From the NCBI GenBank assembly GCA_041398705.1, contig JAWKUI010000009.1, positions 124,001 through 188,000 of the forward strand: a DNA stretch of 64,000 nt. The letters are read 5' to 3'. The translations under genes were made by a program, and so were the position numbers. Below, piece by piece: positions 7,952 through 16,570 of this stretch. Under the pieces are notes generated by a model. That model had not been told where the DNA came from. It did not search any database and saw nothing but the letters and a program-made list of their open reading frames with translations. How positions within the stretch are numbered: position 1 is the stretch's first letter; every line of letters begins with the position of its first letter. Source of the stretch: NORP259 sp041398705 (GTDB lineage: Bacteria; Planctomycetota; UBA1135; GCA-002686595).

Positions 7952-9166
7952 ATGCACCGCAAGAAACGAGTTCCAACCAAGCCCAGGAGCCCCATCCCCT
8001 TGGGTGCAAGGCCCTTGGCAATCCACCTTAGCCTGGCCGCATTCCTGCTTTCCCCGGTACGCGCCTGGCAAGACCCGGAACCCAAAGAGCTGTGCCGAGA
8101 ATTCCACGTCGAGCTGCTGGCGGAAAACGGAAGGCCTCTTTTTCCGACAAGCAACGCTCGGAATGTGCCAAAGTTCATCCGGGAGGGATTCACAAAGCTG
8201 CCTCCCCCCTACGTCCGGCTCTTCGAGGAATTGCATCCGGACGCTGAGGCCAAAGTCGCCTGGCACGACTCCGGCACGTACATCCTGCGGGTTCAGGGCA
8301 GTGGCCGCCGTTGGATCTCCGTGCTCGCCCCCGGGTTTGATCCGGCGCCTTTTGCCGTGGACATTCCCGAGCAAGGGCCGATACCTTGCATCGAACTCAA
8401 ACAGCGGCCCCATTTGCGCACGGTACCGGTCCATTTGGACGTGTGGGTGCACGCCACGCAGGCAGATCTGGAAGCCGATCATCCTCAGGACGCCCCGTCG
8501 CAAAGCTCAAGGACACGCCCAGGCAACCGCTGGAGCGTGTACTTTCAAGAAGCGACGAGCGGCCTCCCGATGGGAGAGATCCGGGTGCCGGTGCCCGGAA
8601 CCACCGTTGACCTACCACCGGGTCGATACCTCCTCGAGTCCCGTCGTTATGCTCCATCAATTCTGTGCGGGCAGAGCAATCTTCCCCATGGGCATGGGCC
8701 ATGGCTTCCCGGAATCCAGGAGTTCGAAGTCCTTCCGGGTACTCCGATCACCCTGTACCTGTACGCTGTGCGCGGCGGGCAGATTCGGCTTCGACTTGAA
8801 GGAGACCTGGGGGCCCCAGCCGATGGCCCGGCCATCCCTACCGAGGATTTCGTCCGGTTCGGCTCCAGTTGCGAAACAAGGGTCGATGCCTCCACTCACG
8901 CACGAGTCGAACTGATTGGCGACCCCTTCGGGCCGATTTACCCCGTTTGGTGCGTACAAGGCGAGGATGACCGCTCGACGGCATCCCTGGACTATGGAGA
9001 CAGAGGAATCCGGCGCCTTTGGCCTTTGAACGACGCTGCGCTGCTCAGCCACCACGTGCGGCCCGGGTTCTACACGTTGAAGGTGACGTTGGCTTCAGGG
9101 TTCACGAAGGCGGTGCCGGTGGAGGTGAGGAGTGGGCAGGTCACTCCGGTCGAGGTCCGGTGGTAG
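7952..9166 (+). CDS. Orphan secreted protein bracketed by palindromic repeats
   Basis: Encodes 404 residues with a long n-region and a hydrophobic stretch (LSLAAFLLSPVRA) followed by a likely signal cleavage site, so it is probably exported. I do not recognise a family. The body is rich in short beta-strand patterns (TYILRVQGSGRRW, TVDLPPGRYLLES, FYTLKVTLASG), compatible with several carboxypeptidase-regulatory-like or Ig-like modules. About five cysteines are scattered. Codon choice is visibly less GC-biased at third positions than in neighbouring genes, and the gene sits exactly between two copies of a long palindromic repeat, which together suggest acquisition by transfer. Promoter not identified; the upstream repeat ends about 80 nt before the start. 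Confidence 0.7.
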   Translation: MHRKKRVPTKPRSPIPLGARPLAIHLSLAAFLLSPVRAWQDPEPKELCREFHVELLAENGRPLFPTSNARNVPKFIREGFTKLPPPYVRLFEELHPDAEAKVAWHDSGTYILRVQGSGRRWISVLAPGFDPAPFAVDIPEQGPIPCIELKQRPHLRTVPVHLDVWVHATQADLEADHPQDAPSQSSRTRPGNRWSVYFQEATSGLPMGEIRVPVPGTTVDLPPGRYLLESRRYAPSILCGQSNLPHGHGPWLPGIQEFEVLPGTPITLYLYAVRGGQIRLRLEGDLGAPADGPAIPTEDFVRFGSSCETRVDASTHARVELIGDPFGPIYPVWCVQGEDDRSTASLDYGDRGIRRLWPLNDAALLSHHVRPGFYTLKVTLASGFTKAVPVEVRSGQVTPVEVRW

Positions 9167-9169
9167 TGG

Positions 9170-9294
9170 GCCGTTGGAATAACGTTACATACCGAACCAG
9201 GTTCGATCAGTCCCACAATTCGCGGGGCGTGCGCAGCGCGCCCCGCGGATGTGGGCTGATCGACCTGGTTCGGTATGTAACGTTATTCCAACGG
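9170..9294. repeat. Palindromic repeat copy 2 (MITE-like)
   Basis: A 125-bp inverted repeat that starts 3 nt after the stop codon of the orphan secreted protein and lies between it and the convergent glyS. The left arm matches copy 1 for 62 bases without a difference, whereas the right arm has lost single bases (for example GGGCTGATCGACC where copy 1 has GGGACTGATCGAACC), leaving an imperfect stem. The 3' flank GCCATGGCC is shared with copy 1. In this position it may terminate both converging transcripts. Confidence 0.9.
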
Positions 9295-9321
9295 GGCCAT
9301 GGCCGGCCATCCACAGCAGGG

Positions 9322-10674
9322 TTACTGCGGCCGCTTCCAGTTGCCCTTGGACTCGTTCAGGTAGGTCACGAGCTCCGCGACCGGCACCGTTTCCTGCTCC
9401 ATCGAATCGCGGTGGCGCACGGTGACGATGTCCTTGGCCAGGGTTTCCCCGTCCACGGTAATGCAGAACGGCGTGCCGACTTCATCCTGGCGGCGATAGC
9501 GACGGCCAATGGCCGCCTTGTCGTCGTAGAAGGTGCTGAGGCGGGCCTTGCGCAGGGTGGCGGCGATTTCGCGGGCCTTTTCGGGCATGCCTTCCTTGTT
9601 GACGAGCGGGAAGACGCCGGCGGTGATCGGGGCGATCTCGGGGTGGAAGTGCAGCACCACGCGCGTGTCCTTCTCGAGCTGCTGCTCCTCGTACGCGTCG
9701 ATCATGAAAGTCAGCGCCATGCGGTTGATGCCGCCGGCGGGTTCGATCACGTAGGGCGTGTACTTCTCCTTGGTCTGCGGATCGAAGTACACCAGGTTTT
9801 CACCGGTCGCTTCGCTGTGGCGCGACAAGTCGAAGTCCGTGCGGTTCGCGATGCCTTCGAGCTCGCCCCAGCCGAACGGGTAGAGGTATTCCACGTCGCT
9901 GGTCGCCTTGGCGTAGTGCGCCAGTTCCTTCGGATCGTGGGCGCGCAGGCGCAGCTTGTCGGGGTTGATGCCGTAGTCCTTGTACCACTGGAAGCGCGTT
10001 TGGCACCAGTGATCGAACCACTGCTCGTCCTCGGTCGGCGGCACGAAGAACTCCATCTCGGCCTGTTCGAATTCGCGGGTGCGGAAGACGAAGTTGCCGG
10101 GGGTGATCTCGTTGCGGAAGGACTTGCCGATCTGCGCGATGCCGAAGGGCGGCTTGAGGCGCGCCGACTCCATCACGTTCTTGAAGTTCAGGAAGATGCC
10201 CTGGGCGGTTTCCGGACGCAGGTAGGCGATCGAGGAGCTGCCCTCCATGGCCCCCACCTGGGTCTTGAACATCAGGTTGAACTCGCGAGGTTCGGTCAGC
10301 TCGCCGTCGCACTGGCCCGGGCACTTGCTCGGCTTCATCGGGCAGCGCGCGTCTTCAAGCTTGTCCGCCCGGAAGCGCCCCTTGCAGGTCTTGCAGTCGA
10401 CCATCGGGTCGGAGAAGCCGCCCACGTGGCCGGAGGTCTCCCAGACCTTGGGGTGCTGGATGATGGCGGAGTCCAGGCCCACCACATCGGCGCGCTCGGT
10501 GACCATCGCCCCCCACCAGGCCTCCTTGACCCGGCGCAGCAGCTCGACCCCAAGGGGGCCGTAGTCGTAGGTGTTGCCCATGCCCCCGTAGATCTCGGAG
10601 GCTTGGAAGATGAACCCCCGGCGTTTGCACAGGGAGACGATCGAGTCCATCAAGGAGGGCGGTTGTTTGGCCAT
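9322..10674 (-). CDS. glyS: Glycyl-tRNA synthetase, dimeric class II type
   Basis: Encodes 450 residues of the alpha2-type glycyl-tRNA synthetase, which charges tRNA-Gly with glycine. Class II motifs are visible: YDYGPLGVELLRR near residue 37, motif 2 as FRNEITPGNFVFRTREFEQAEMEFF split around residue 190, and motif 3 with EPAGGINRMALT. A cysteine cluster, CKTC about residues 91-94 and CP...CPGQC about 109-120, marks the zinc-binding insertion. The C-terminal part (about 330-450) is the anticodon-binding domain. Start ATG at 10674. It is convergent with the orphan secreted gene and divergent from mqnC. Confidence 0.97.
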   Translation of the reverse strand: MAKQPPSLMDSIVSLCKRRGFIFQASEIYGGMGNTYDYGPLGVELLRRVKEAWWGAMVTERADVVGLDSAIIQHPKVWETSGHVGGFSDPMVDCKTCKGRFRADKLEDARCPMKPSKCPGQCDGELTEPREFNLMFKTQVGAMEGSSSIAYLRPETAQGIFLNFKNVMESARLKPPFGIAQIGKSFRNEITPGNFVFRTREFEQAEMEFFVPPTEDEQWFDHWCQTRFQWYKDYGINPDKLRLRAHDPKELAHYAKATSDVEYLYPFGWGELEGIANRTDFDLSRHSEATGENLVYFDPQTKEKYTPYVIEPAGGINRMALTFMIDAYEEQQLEKDTRVVLHFHPEIAPITAGVFPLVNKEGMPEKAREIAATLRKARLSTFYDDKAAIGRRYRRQDEVGTPFCITVDGETLAKDIVTVRHRDSMEQETVPVAELVTYLNESKGNWKRPQ

Positions 10675-10714
10675 GGCTGGGGTCCGGGACGTTGGTTTGC
10701 GTCAGGGGCGTGCC

Positions 10715-10720
10715 ATCCTA
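10715..10720 (-). promoter_or_regulatory. Candidate -10 element of glyS
   Basis: TAGGAT on the minus strand, 40 nt before the glyS start, in a GC-rich context (GCGCTAGGATGG). It would give a 5' leader of about 33 nt. No convincing -35 hexamer accompanies it. Confidence 0.35.
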
Positions 10721-10880
10721 GCGCGGCGGCCCGGCGAGATCAGGTCCCAGGCGCCCGAAGTCGCGGCCACCGGGCGACTTTCGGCCGGTCCGGGCGTCTC
10801 GGAGTGCGCGGATCCGGCCCCCCCGTGGATCCGGCCAGGAGGACCCGCCGAGCGGGGTACGAATGCACCGCAATCCGGGC

Positions 10881-10886
10881 TACACT
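10881..10886 (+). promoter_or_regulatory. Candidate -10 element of mqnC (near-leaderless)
   Basis: TACACT ends 8 nt before the mqnC ATG, so transcription would begin at or within a base or two of the start codon. A -35 element is not evident. One of several genes in the window with this arrangement. Confidence 0.35.
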
Positions 10887-10894
10887 GCCCGATC

Positions 10895-12157
10895 ATGGTG
10901 CCCCCCACGACCCAACTGAAGCCGGCCCGCACCTGGCGGGCGCCCCTGGTCTCCTCCGCCCAGCAGGGCCCGATCCGCGAGGAACTCGACCGCCTCGAAC
11001 AGCTCGTGCTGGACGGCGGTCGGCTCTCGCCCGAAGAGGCCCTCTTCTTGCACGCCAAAGCCGACCTGCTCGGCCTGGCGCGCATGGCGACGGCGGTGCG
11101 CGAGCGCCTCAACCCGGACGCGATCGTCACCTACATCGTCGACCGCAACCTGAACCCCACCAACGTCTGCGTCACCGACTGCGGGTTCTGCGCGTTCTAC
11201 CGCTCGCCGGGCCACCGCGAGGCCTACGTGCTGAGCCGCGACGAGATCTACAAGAAGGTCGAGGAGACCGTGCGCCTGGGTGGGCAGCAACTCCTGATGC
11301 AGGGCGGCCACCACCCGAACGTGCTCAGCGATTGGTGGTGCGAGCTGATCCGCGACATCAAGGCGCGCTTCGACATCAACTGCCACGCCCTCTCCGCCCC
11401 CGAGATCGAACACTTCGCCCGCATGGAGAAGCGCCCGATCGAGGCCGTGGTTCAGGATCTCGTGGAAGCCGGCCTGGGGTCCCTACCGGGCGCCGGGGCC
11501 GAGATGCTGGTCGAGCGGGTGCGCGAGATCATCGCCCCGAAGAAGACGCACACCGACGACTGGCTCGACGTGCACCGCAAGGTGCACCAGGCGGGGCTGC
11601 GCAGCTCGGCCACGATGATGTACGGCAACGTCGAAACGATCCCCGAGCGCATCGAACACCTGGTGCGCCTGCGCGATCTGCAGGACGAAACGGGGGGGTT
11701 CACGGCCTTCGCCTGCTGGAATACCCAGCCCGAGGGCGTGCCCGACGAAGCGAGTTTCCCGCGCAAGACCACCCCGGCGGAGTACCTGCGCATGCAGGCC
11801 ATCGCGCGCATCTTCCTGGACAACTTCCAGCACATGCAGACCAGCTACGTGACCCAGGGCATGAAGCTGTCCCAGGTTTCCTTGATGTACGGCTGCGACG
11901 ATTTCGGCGGCACGATGCTCGAGGAGAACGTCGTCAGCGCGGCCGGCTGTTTCCATCTGGAATCGATCCAGACGATCGAACGCATGATCACCCGCGCCGG
12001 CTACCGCCCGCTGCAGCGCAACTCCTGGTACGGCATCGTCGACCCGCGCTGGGAGGGCGACACCTGGCCCAGCCGCCGGGAAGAGTCCGCCACCCACGCC
12101 GCCGCGCCCAAGGCCTGGCGCGACATCGCCACCGCCAGCCGTCCCCAAACCGCCTGA
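10895..12157 (+). CDS. mqnC: Cyclic dehypoxanthinyl futalosine synthase
   Basis: Encodes 420 residues of a radical-SAM enzyme that cyclises dehypoxanthinyl futalosine in the futalosine route to menaquinone. The iron-sulfur motif C-VTD-C-GF-C (CX3CX2C) is followed by AFYRSPGHREAY, the hallmark of MqnC as opposed to MqnE. MQGGHHP in the SAM region and the SAGCFHLESIQTIERMI tail region also fit. ATG at 10895 is preferred to earlier in-frame starts because it lies just after a -10-like element and gives the family's usual length plus a short N-terminal tail. Four bases separate it from mqnE, so the two menaquinone genes form an operon. Confidence 0.95.
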   Translation: MVPPTTQLKPARTWRAPLVSSAQQGPIREELDRLEQLVLDGGRLSPEEALFLHAKADLLGLARMATAVRERLNPDAIVTYIVDRNLNPTNVCVTDCGFCAFYRSPGHREAYVLSRDEIYKKVEETVRLGGQQLLMQGGHHPNVLSDWWCELIRDIKARFDINCHALSAPEIEHFARMEKRPIEAVVQDLVEAGLGSLPGAGAEMLVERVREIIAPKKTHTDDWLDVHRKVHQAGLRSSATMMYGNVETIPERIEHLVRLRDLQDETGGFTAFACWNTQPEGVPDEASFPRKTTPAEYLRMQAIARIFLDNFQHMQTSYVTQGMKLSQVSLMYGCDDFGGTMLEENVVSAAGCFHLESIQTIERMITRAGYRPLQRNSWYGIVDPRWEGDTWPSRREESATHAAAPKAWRDIATASRPQTA

Positions 12158-12161
12158 TCCC

Positions 12162-13307
12162 ATGGTCCTGCCCACCCAAGTAGAGCGCCGCATCGAACGC
12201 GCCGGCCTGGCGAAGATCCGCGACAAGGTCGTGGCCGGCGAACGGCTTTCCTTCGACGAGGGCGTGACCCTCTACCGCTCTCCCGACCTGCACGCGATCG
12301 GCGCGCTGGCGAACTTCGTGCGCGAGCGCAAACACGGCGACCGCACCTTCTTCAACGTCAACCAGCACATCAACTACACCAACGTGTGCAACAAGTTGTG
12401 CCGGTTCTGCTCGTTCCAGCGCCTTCCCAAGCAGGAGGGCGCCTACGTGATGCGGCCCGAGGAGGTCGCGCAGAAGATCCGCGAACAGCTGCACGAGCCG
12501 GTGACCGAGGTGCACGTGGTCGGCGGCGTCTATCCGCGCCTGCCCTACTCGTACTACATCGACATCCTGCAGGCGATCAAGCGCGAACGTCCGTCGATCC
12601 ACATCAAGGCCTTCACGATGGTCGAACTGATGCAGATCGCGAAGCTGGCGGGCAAACCCCTTGCCGAGGTGCTGCCCGAGCTGGTGGCAGCGGGCCTGGG
12701 CTCCTGCCCCGGCGGTGGCGCCGAAGTGTTCGCCGAGCGCGTGCACAAGGAGGGGTACCACGTCAAGAACACCGGCGACCAGTGGCTCGATGCCGCGCGC
12801 ACCGTGCACAACGCGGGGCTCAAGAGCAACTGCACGATGCTGCACGGCCACATCGAGACGATCGAAGAGCGGGTCGACCACCTCAACCGCCTGCGCCTCC
12901 TGCAGGACGAAACCGGCGGCTTCCAGGCCTACATCCCGCTTTCGTTCCACAACGAGGGCAACGAGTGGTCGCACCTCCCGTCCCCCACGGGCCTCGACGA
13001 ACTGCGCGAGATCGCGGTGGCGCGCCTCTTGCTCGACAACATCGAGCACATCAAAGCCTACTGGATCATGCTGGGCATCCCGATCGCCCAGACGGCCCTG
13101 TGTTACGGCGCGAACGATGTGGACGGCACCGTGGTCGAAGAGAAGATCTACCACGAAGCCGGCGCCACCACGCCCCAGGCCGTGGAACGCGAGGAACTGA
13201 TCCGCTGGATCCGCGACGCGGGCCGGATCCCGGTCGAACGCAACACGATCTACGAAGTGATCTGGAGCGAGAGCGAAGCGGAACGCGCGTTGCCGGCCGG
13301 GGTCTGA
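12162..13307 (+). CDS. mqnE: Aminodeoxyfutalosine synthase
   Basis: Encodes 381 residues of the radical-SAM enzyme that joins 3-[(1-carboxyvinyl)oxy]benzoate, the MqnA product, to the SAM-derived adenosyl radical, giving aminofutalosine. The cluster motif C-NKL-C-RF-C is followed by SFQRLPKQEGAYVM, and HVVGGVYPRLPYSYY is typical for MqnE. SCPGGGAEVF and the C-terminal VPVERNTIYEV-type ending (here IPVERNTIYEVIW) agree. Located 4 nt behind mqnC. The pathway's first enzyme, mqnA, is 9 kb away on the same strand; genes for the nucleosidase and MqnD steps are not in the window. Confidence 0.95.
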   Translation: MVLPTQVERRIERAGLAKIRDKVVAGERLSFDEGVTLYRSPDLHAIGALANFVRERKHGDRTFFNVNQHINYTNVCNKLCRFCSFQRLPKQEGAYVMRPEEVAQKIREQLHEPVTEVHVVGGVYPRLPYSYYIDILQAIKRERPSIHIKAFTMVELMQIAKLAGKPLAEVLPELVAAGLGSCPGGGAEVFAERVHKEGYHVKNTGDQWLDAARTVHNAGLKSNCTMLHGHIETIEERVDHLNRLRLLQDETGGFQAYIPLSFHNEGNEWSHLPSPTGLDELREIAVARLLLDNIEHIKAYWIMLGIPIAQTALCYGANDVDGTVVEEKIYHEAGATTPQAVEREELIRWIRDAGRIPVERNTIYEVIWSESEAERALPAGV

Positions 13308-13619
13308 GACCGCTGGCGGCCTTGGGACTGCGCGCTGACCGGCCGTAACCCCGGCCCCACCGCGCGTGGGCACCGCCGCCTCCGATGACGGTCCGAATCC
13401 GGAACCATCCGGTAATCCAGACTCCGACCTTTGCCCTGGACAAACAGCGCGCTTCCGCATCGGTCCCGCGCAGAGTCACGGGGCGCTTCGCCCGCCGGTC
13501 CGGCCCACTCGCGCGCCCGCGGCCGTGGGCCGTGTAGGGTTCCCGTAACTTCCGGGAAGACTCCCGTTTTGCGCCCAGGCAGCCGTACGATAGGAGAGGG
13601 AACGCCCGCTGTCTGCCCC
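13308..13619. other. Intergenic region upstream of the M1 peptidase
   Basis: A 312-bp gap without a credible gene. A TACGAT hexamer at 13586-13591 is a candidate -10 element for the peptidase, with a leader of about 20 nt, and a small dyad (TTCCCG...CGGGAA) precedes it by about 30 nt. Nothing like a tRNA or riboswitch is seen. Confidence 0.4.
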
Positions 13620-15431
13620 ATGCCGCACCCCCACCTCCCCGAGCCGCCCATCTCCCTGACCCGCACCGGTACTGTCCGGGTCCTGGCGGCCGTCTGCCTG
13701 ACGGGCTCGGCGGTTGCTTACCCGCAGGTATTACCCGCCTCCGCTCCGGTTCAAGAGGAGTGCAGTCACGGGGTCGGCGATTGCATCCAGGTGCTTTCGC
13801 TCGAAGTGGAGCTGCGCTTCCCGAACGAGGGTTCCCGTTTCGACGGTTCGGTGGACATGTTTTTCACCGCCCGCCACGACGGCGCCCGGGTGATCGGGTT
13901 CGATGTCGGCGAGCCTTTGGCCCTCGACAGCGTGTACGTGGCCGATCCCATCTCCGACCGCAACGAGATCGGTATCGTCTCGGCCCAGCGCGAAGGCAGC
14001 CACTACCGCATCGAGCTGGCGGAGCCGATGGACATCGCTACGGCCCGCGAGTTCCGCGTGAAGTTCCACGGGGACCTTTCCGCCGGCGATGGCTTCGCCT
14101 GGAACTGGGACCGGGGACCGGGCCGGCCGCTGCGCTTCGACACGAAGCTGCAGTACAGCGGCGCGCACAACCTCTTCCCGTGCAAAGCCGCCTGGTTCCA
14201 TCCGGACGAACAACCCTCCACGGTTTCGCTCACGGTCATCGCCCCCACCGGTTTGACCGTGCTCGGCCCGTCCCATGGCTCGGTGCTGCCGCTCGGCGAT
14301 GGACGCAACACCAAGACCTGGTTCAGTGCCGTGCATCCCCTGCCCACCTGGGGCCTGGGCATTGCCATCGGGCCGTTCGAAACCACCCGCGAGAGCATTC
14401 CCCTCGCCGGCGACCGCACCCTCGAAGTCAACCGCTGCTTCCTGCCCGCGGATCGCGAAGCGTTCCTGCGCAGCACGGCGGAGTTGCCGGCGATCCTCCG
14501 CCACCTCGAATCGACCTTCGGGCCGTACCCGTTCGGAGGCGAACCCCTGAACCTCGTGCAGACCCTCGCCGGCAGCTCGAGCCACGCCACGTGGGTGGGG
14601 ATCGGTTCGGGGCTGTTGCTCGAGGCGCCGCAAGAGCACAGCCAACCGGAAGACGACAGCCGCGCGCTCGAACAGGTCACCCGCGCCCTCGCCCATGAAC
14701 TCGGGCACCAATGGTGGGGCATCGGCCTTTCGGCCAGCTCCTGGTGCGACGCGTGGCTGCACGAGAGTTTTGCGAGCTACGGCGAACTCACCTACCTGGG
14801 CGCCAGCCGCGGCGCGGGTTCCATGGAGATCGCCTTCCAGAACCTGGTTCCCGACATCTCCCCCAAACACCGCTTGTGGGTCTGCCACCGCGCCCAGCGC
14901 ACCGCCGGCATGGCGGCCCAACCCGTGCTTTGGTTCAAAGGGCCTTGGGTCCTACGCACCCTGGCCTGGGAACTCGGCGGCACCGCGCAATTGAACCGCT
15001 GCCTGGCCGCGTTCCAGGAGCAGTACCGCCATTCCGTCGCGAGCACCGAAGACCTCAAGGCCGTGCTGCAACGGGAAACCGGCCGGTCCTGGGATCGCTT
15101 CTTCGAAGAGTGGTTCCGCGGCCGTGGATACCCGCGCGTGCGCGGCGTGGTCCAGGTCGAAGGCGATCGCATGCTCGTCTCGATCCGCAACGACGAAACC
15201 GGTGGGCGGCGCTTCCATGTGCCCGTCGAGGTGTGCTGGAACAGCCGGGGCCGGGAGATGGCACAGTCGGTGATGCTGGAGCCCGGCCACAACCAACTCG
15301 TGATCGCCGCCGATCAGCCGCAGGACGTGCGCGTGCGCGGACTCGACGAAGTGCTCGGCCTGCACCACGTGCGCGTGGTGACGCCCGCGCCTCAGATCGC
15401 CTTGCCTGGCGGCTCCGGCGACAGGAAGTAG
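13620..15431 (+). CDS. Secreted M1-family (gluzincin) metallopeptidase
   Basis: Encodes 603 residues with an N-terminal signal-like hydrophobic stretch (VRVLAAVCLTGSAVA). The zinc site is intact: H359-ELG-H363 followed 18 residues later by E382 (WLHESFASYGE), the gluzincin HEXXH-X18-E arrangement. Residues 60-260 form the expected N-terminal beta-saddle domain. The exopeptidase GAMEN signature normally found before the zinc site is not recognisable; the equivalent region reads GSSSHATWVGIGSG, so aminopeptidase specificity is uncertain. ATG 13620 gives the signal peptide directly. Its last 40 nt overlap the convergent glycosyltransferase gene. Confidence 0.85.
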   Translation: MPHPHLPEPPISLTRTGTVRVLAAVCLTGSAVAYPQVLPASAPVQEECSHGVGDCIQVLSLEVELRFPNEGSRFDGSVDMFFTARHDGARVIGFDVGEPLALDSVYVADPISDRNEIGIVSAQREGSHYRIELAEPMDIATAREFRVKFHGDLSAGDGFAWNWDRGPGRPLRFDTKLQYSGAHNLFPCKAAWFHPDEQPSTVSLTVIAPTGLTVLGPSHGSVLPLGDGRNTKTWFSAVHPLPTWGLGIAIGPFETTRESIPLAGDRTLEVNRCFLPADREAFLRSTAELPAILRHLESTFGPYPFGGEPLNLVQTLAGSSSHATWVGIGSGLLLEAPQEHSQPEDDSRALEQVTRALAHELGHQWWGIGLSASSWCDAWLHESFASYGELTYLGASRGAGSMEIAFQNLVPDISPKHRLWVCHRAQRTAGMAAQPVLWFKGPWVLRTLAWELGGTAQLNRCLAAFQEQYRHSVASTEDLKAVLQRETGRSWDRFFEEWFRGRGYPRVRGVVQVEGDRMLVSIRNDETGGRRFHVPVEVCWNSRGREMAQSVMLEPGHNQLVIAADQPQDVRVRGLDEVLGLHHVRVVTPAPQIALPGGSGDRK

Positions 15432-16570
15432 GCCAAGGGGATGGCCATCGCGGCCAGGGTCAGAAGCCCCATGAGCGGATAGGCCGGGTGCCCCCCCACG
15501 AGCAGGAAAGCGGGAGTGCCCATGGTGAGCGCCGCGAGGATCAGCAGGGCCCGGGCCGGGAGTCCTTCGAACTCGCGCCAGGCGAGGGCCAGGGCCCAGG
15601 GCAGCCAGACGAAGTAGTGCGACCACGAAGGGCTGATGACCAGGGGCAGGGTGCAGGTCACGAGCAGCAGGGCGCGGTTGTTCCGGCCGGCGGCCCCGTT
15701 GCGCCAGGCGCAGCGCAGCAGGATGGCGGCCAGGCCCAGGGGCAGCCCCCACATGAGCACCGCGAGGATCCCGGTCGGACCGCCCCACAGGCGATGCAGC
15801 AAGAGCGGGGCGAATTGGCTGCCCGGGGACTCCCAGAACAACCCCTGGGCGGAGCCGCGCCACCAGTGCAGCAGGTCGCGGTAGAAGGCGGTCATCGTCT
15901 CCGGCCCCATCAGCAGGGCGGGCAGCCCGAACAGCCAGAGGGCACTCCAGGCCGCCGTGCGCAGGACGCTGCGCCAATCACCACGTAGCAGGAACAAAAC
16001 CGCGAAGAAAGCCGGATAGAGTTTGATCGCGATGGCGAGGGACAGCAGCAGCGAGGCCAGTCCGTTTCTCCCCGCACGCCAGGCGAGCAAGGCGGGCAGG
16101 ATCAACGCCCAACACAGGGTGCTGACCTGGCCCCAGTGCATGTCGTGCACCCAAGGAAAACCCAGGGCGAACACGAGGCTGTAGGCGAAGAACACCGCGG
16201 GTGACACCGGGCGCAGGACCCACCAACCGGCGGCCCACAGGACGAGGGTGGCCGCAAGCAGCACGGCCAGCCAGGCGTAGCTGGCGGCCAGGGGACTCAG
16301 GTTGGCGAAGGGAGCGAGCAGCAGAGCGAACGAGGGCGGGTAGAGGAAACCCGCTTCCAGGTGGCCGTCCCCGTGCATCGCCGCCGCCTGGCGCATGTAG
16401 GGCCCGGCAAAGTCCTCGAAGGGCGCCGCGTTGAAGTCGATGCCCGCGTGAAACGCCGGCCAACTGCGGAAGCAGACGGCGAGGATGGCCAGGCCAAGGG
16501 CCCAGCCGGCCAGGCCGAATCCGAAGGTGCGCATCCGCGCGCCCCGGGCCTCGGGTTCAGCGGATGCCAT
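15392..16570 (-). CDS. Polytopic membrane glycosyltransferase (GT87/DUF2029-like)
   Basis: Encodes 392 residues with about nine to ten hydrophobic segments. The first periplasmic loop has the GT-C style acidic pattern (GIDFNAAPFEDFAGPYM) and the family's FLYPPSFALLLAPF motif, as in mannosyltransferases that use polyprenyl-phosphate sugars. The later motifs AIAIKLYPAFF and SPWS-like SPSWSHYFVWLP also match. ATG at 16570 overlaps the end of the pseudouridine synthase by 14 nt; a second ATG 12 codons later is possible. The C-terminal 40 nt overlap the convergent peptidase. Sugar donor and acceptor are unknown. Confidence 0.82.
   Translation of the reverse strand: MASAEPEARGARMRTFGFGLAGWALGLAILAVCFRSWPAFHAGIDFNAAPFEDFAGPYMRQAAAMHGDGHLEAGFLYPPSFALLLAPFANLSPLAASYAWLAVLLAATLVLWAAGWWVLRPVSPAVFFAYSLVFALGFPWVHDMHWGQVSTLCWALILPALLAWRAGRNGLASLLLSLAIAIKLYPAFFAVLFLLRGDWRSVLRTAAWSALWLFGLPALLMGPETMTAFYRDLLHWWRGSAQGLFWESPGSQFAPLLLHRLWGGPTGILAVLMWGLPLGLAAILLRCAWRNGAAGRNNRALLLVTCTLPLVISPSWSHYFVWLPWALALAWREFEGLPARALLILAALTMGTPAFLLVGGHPAYPLMGLLTLAAMAIPLAYFLSPEPPGKAI

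Noticed and set aside
7744..9294. CRISPR or phage attachment interpretation of the twin repeats
   Set aside because: Only two copies, each palindromic over its whole length and 1.4 kb apart, with no spacers, integrase or tRNA.
9019..12183. Long plus-strand frame across glyS and mqnC
   Set aside because: Opposite strand of glyS and a shifted frame of mqnC; contains the palindromic repeat and no protein family.
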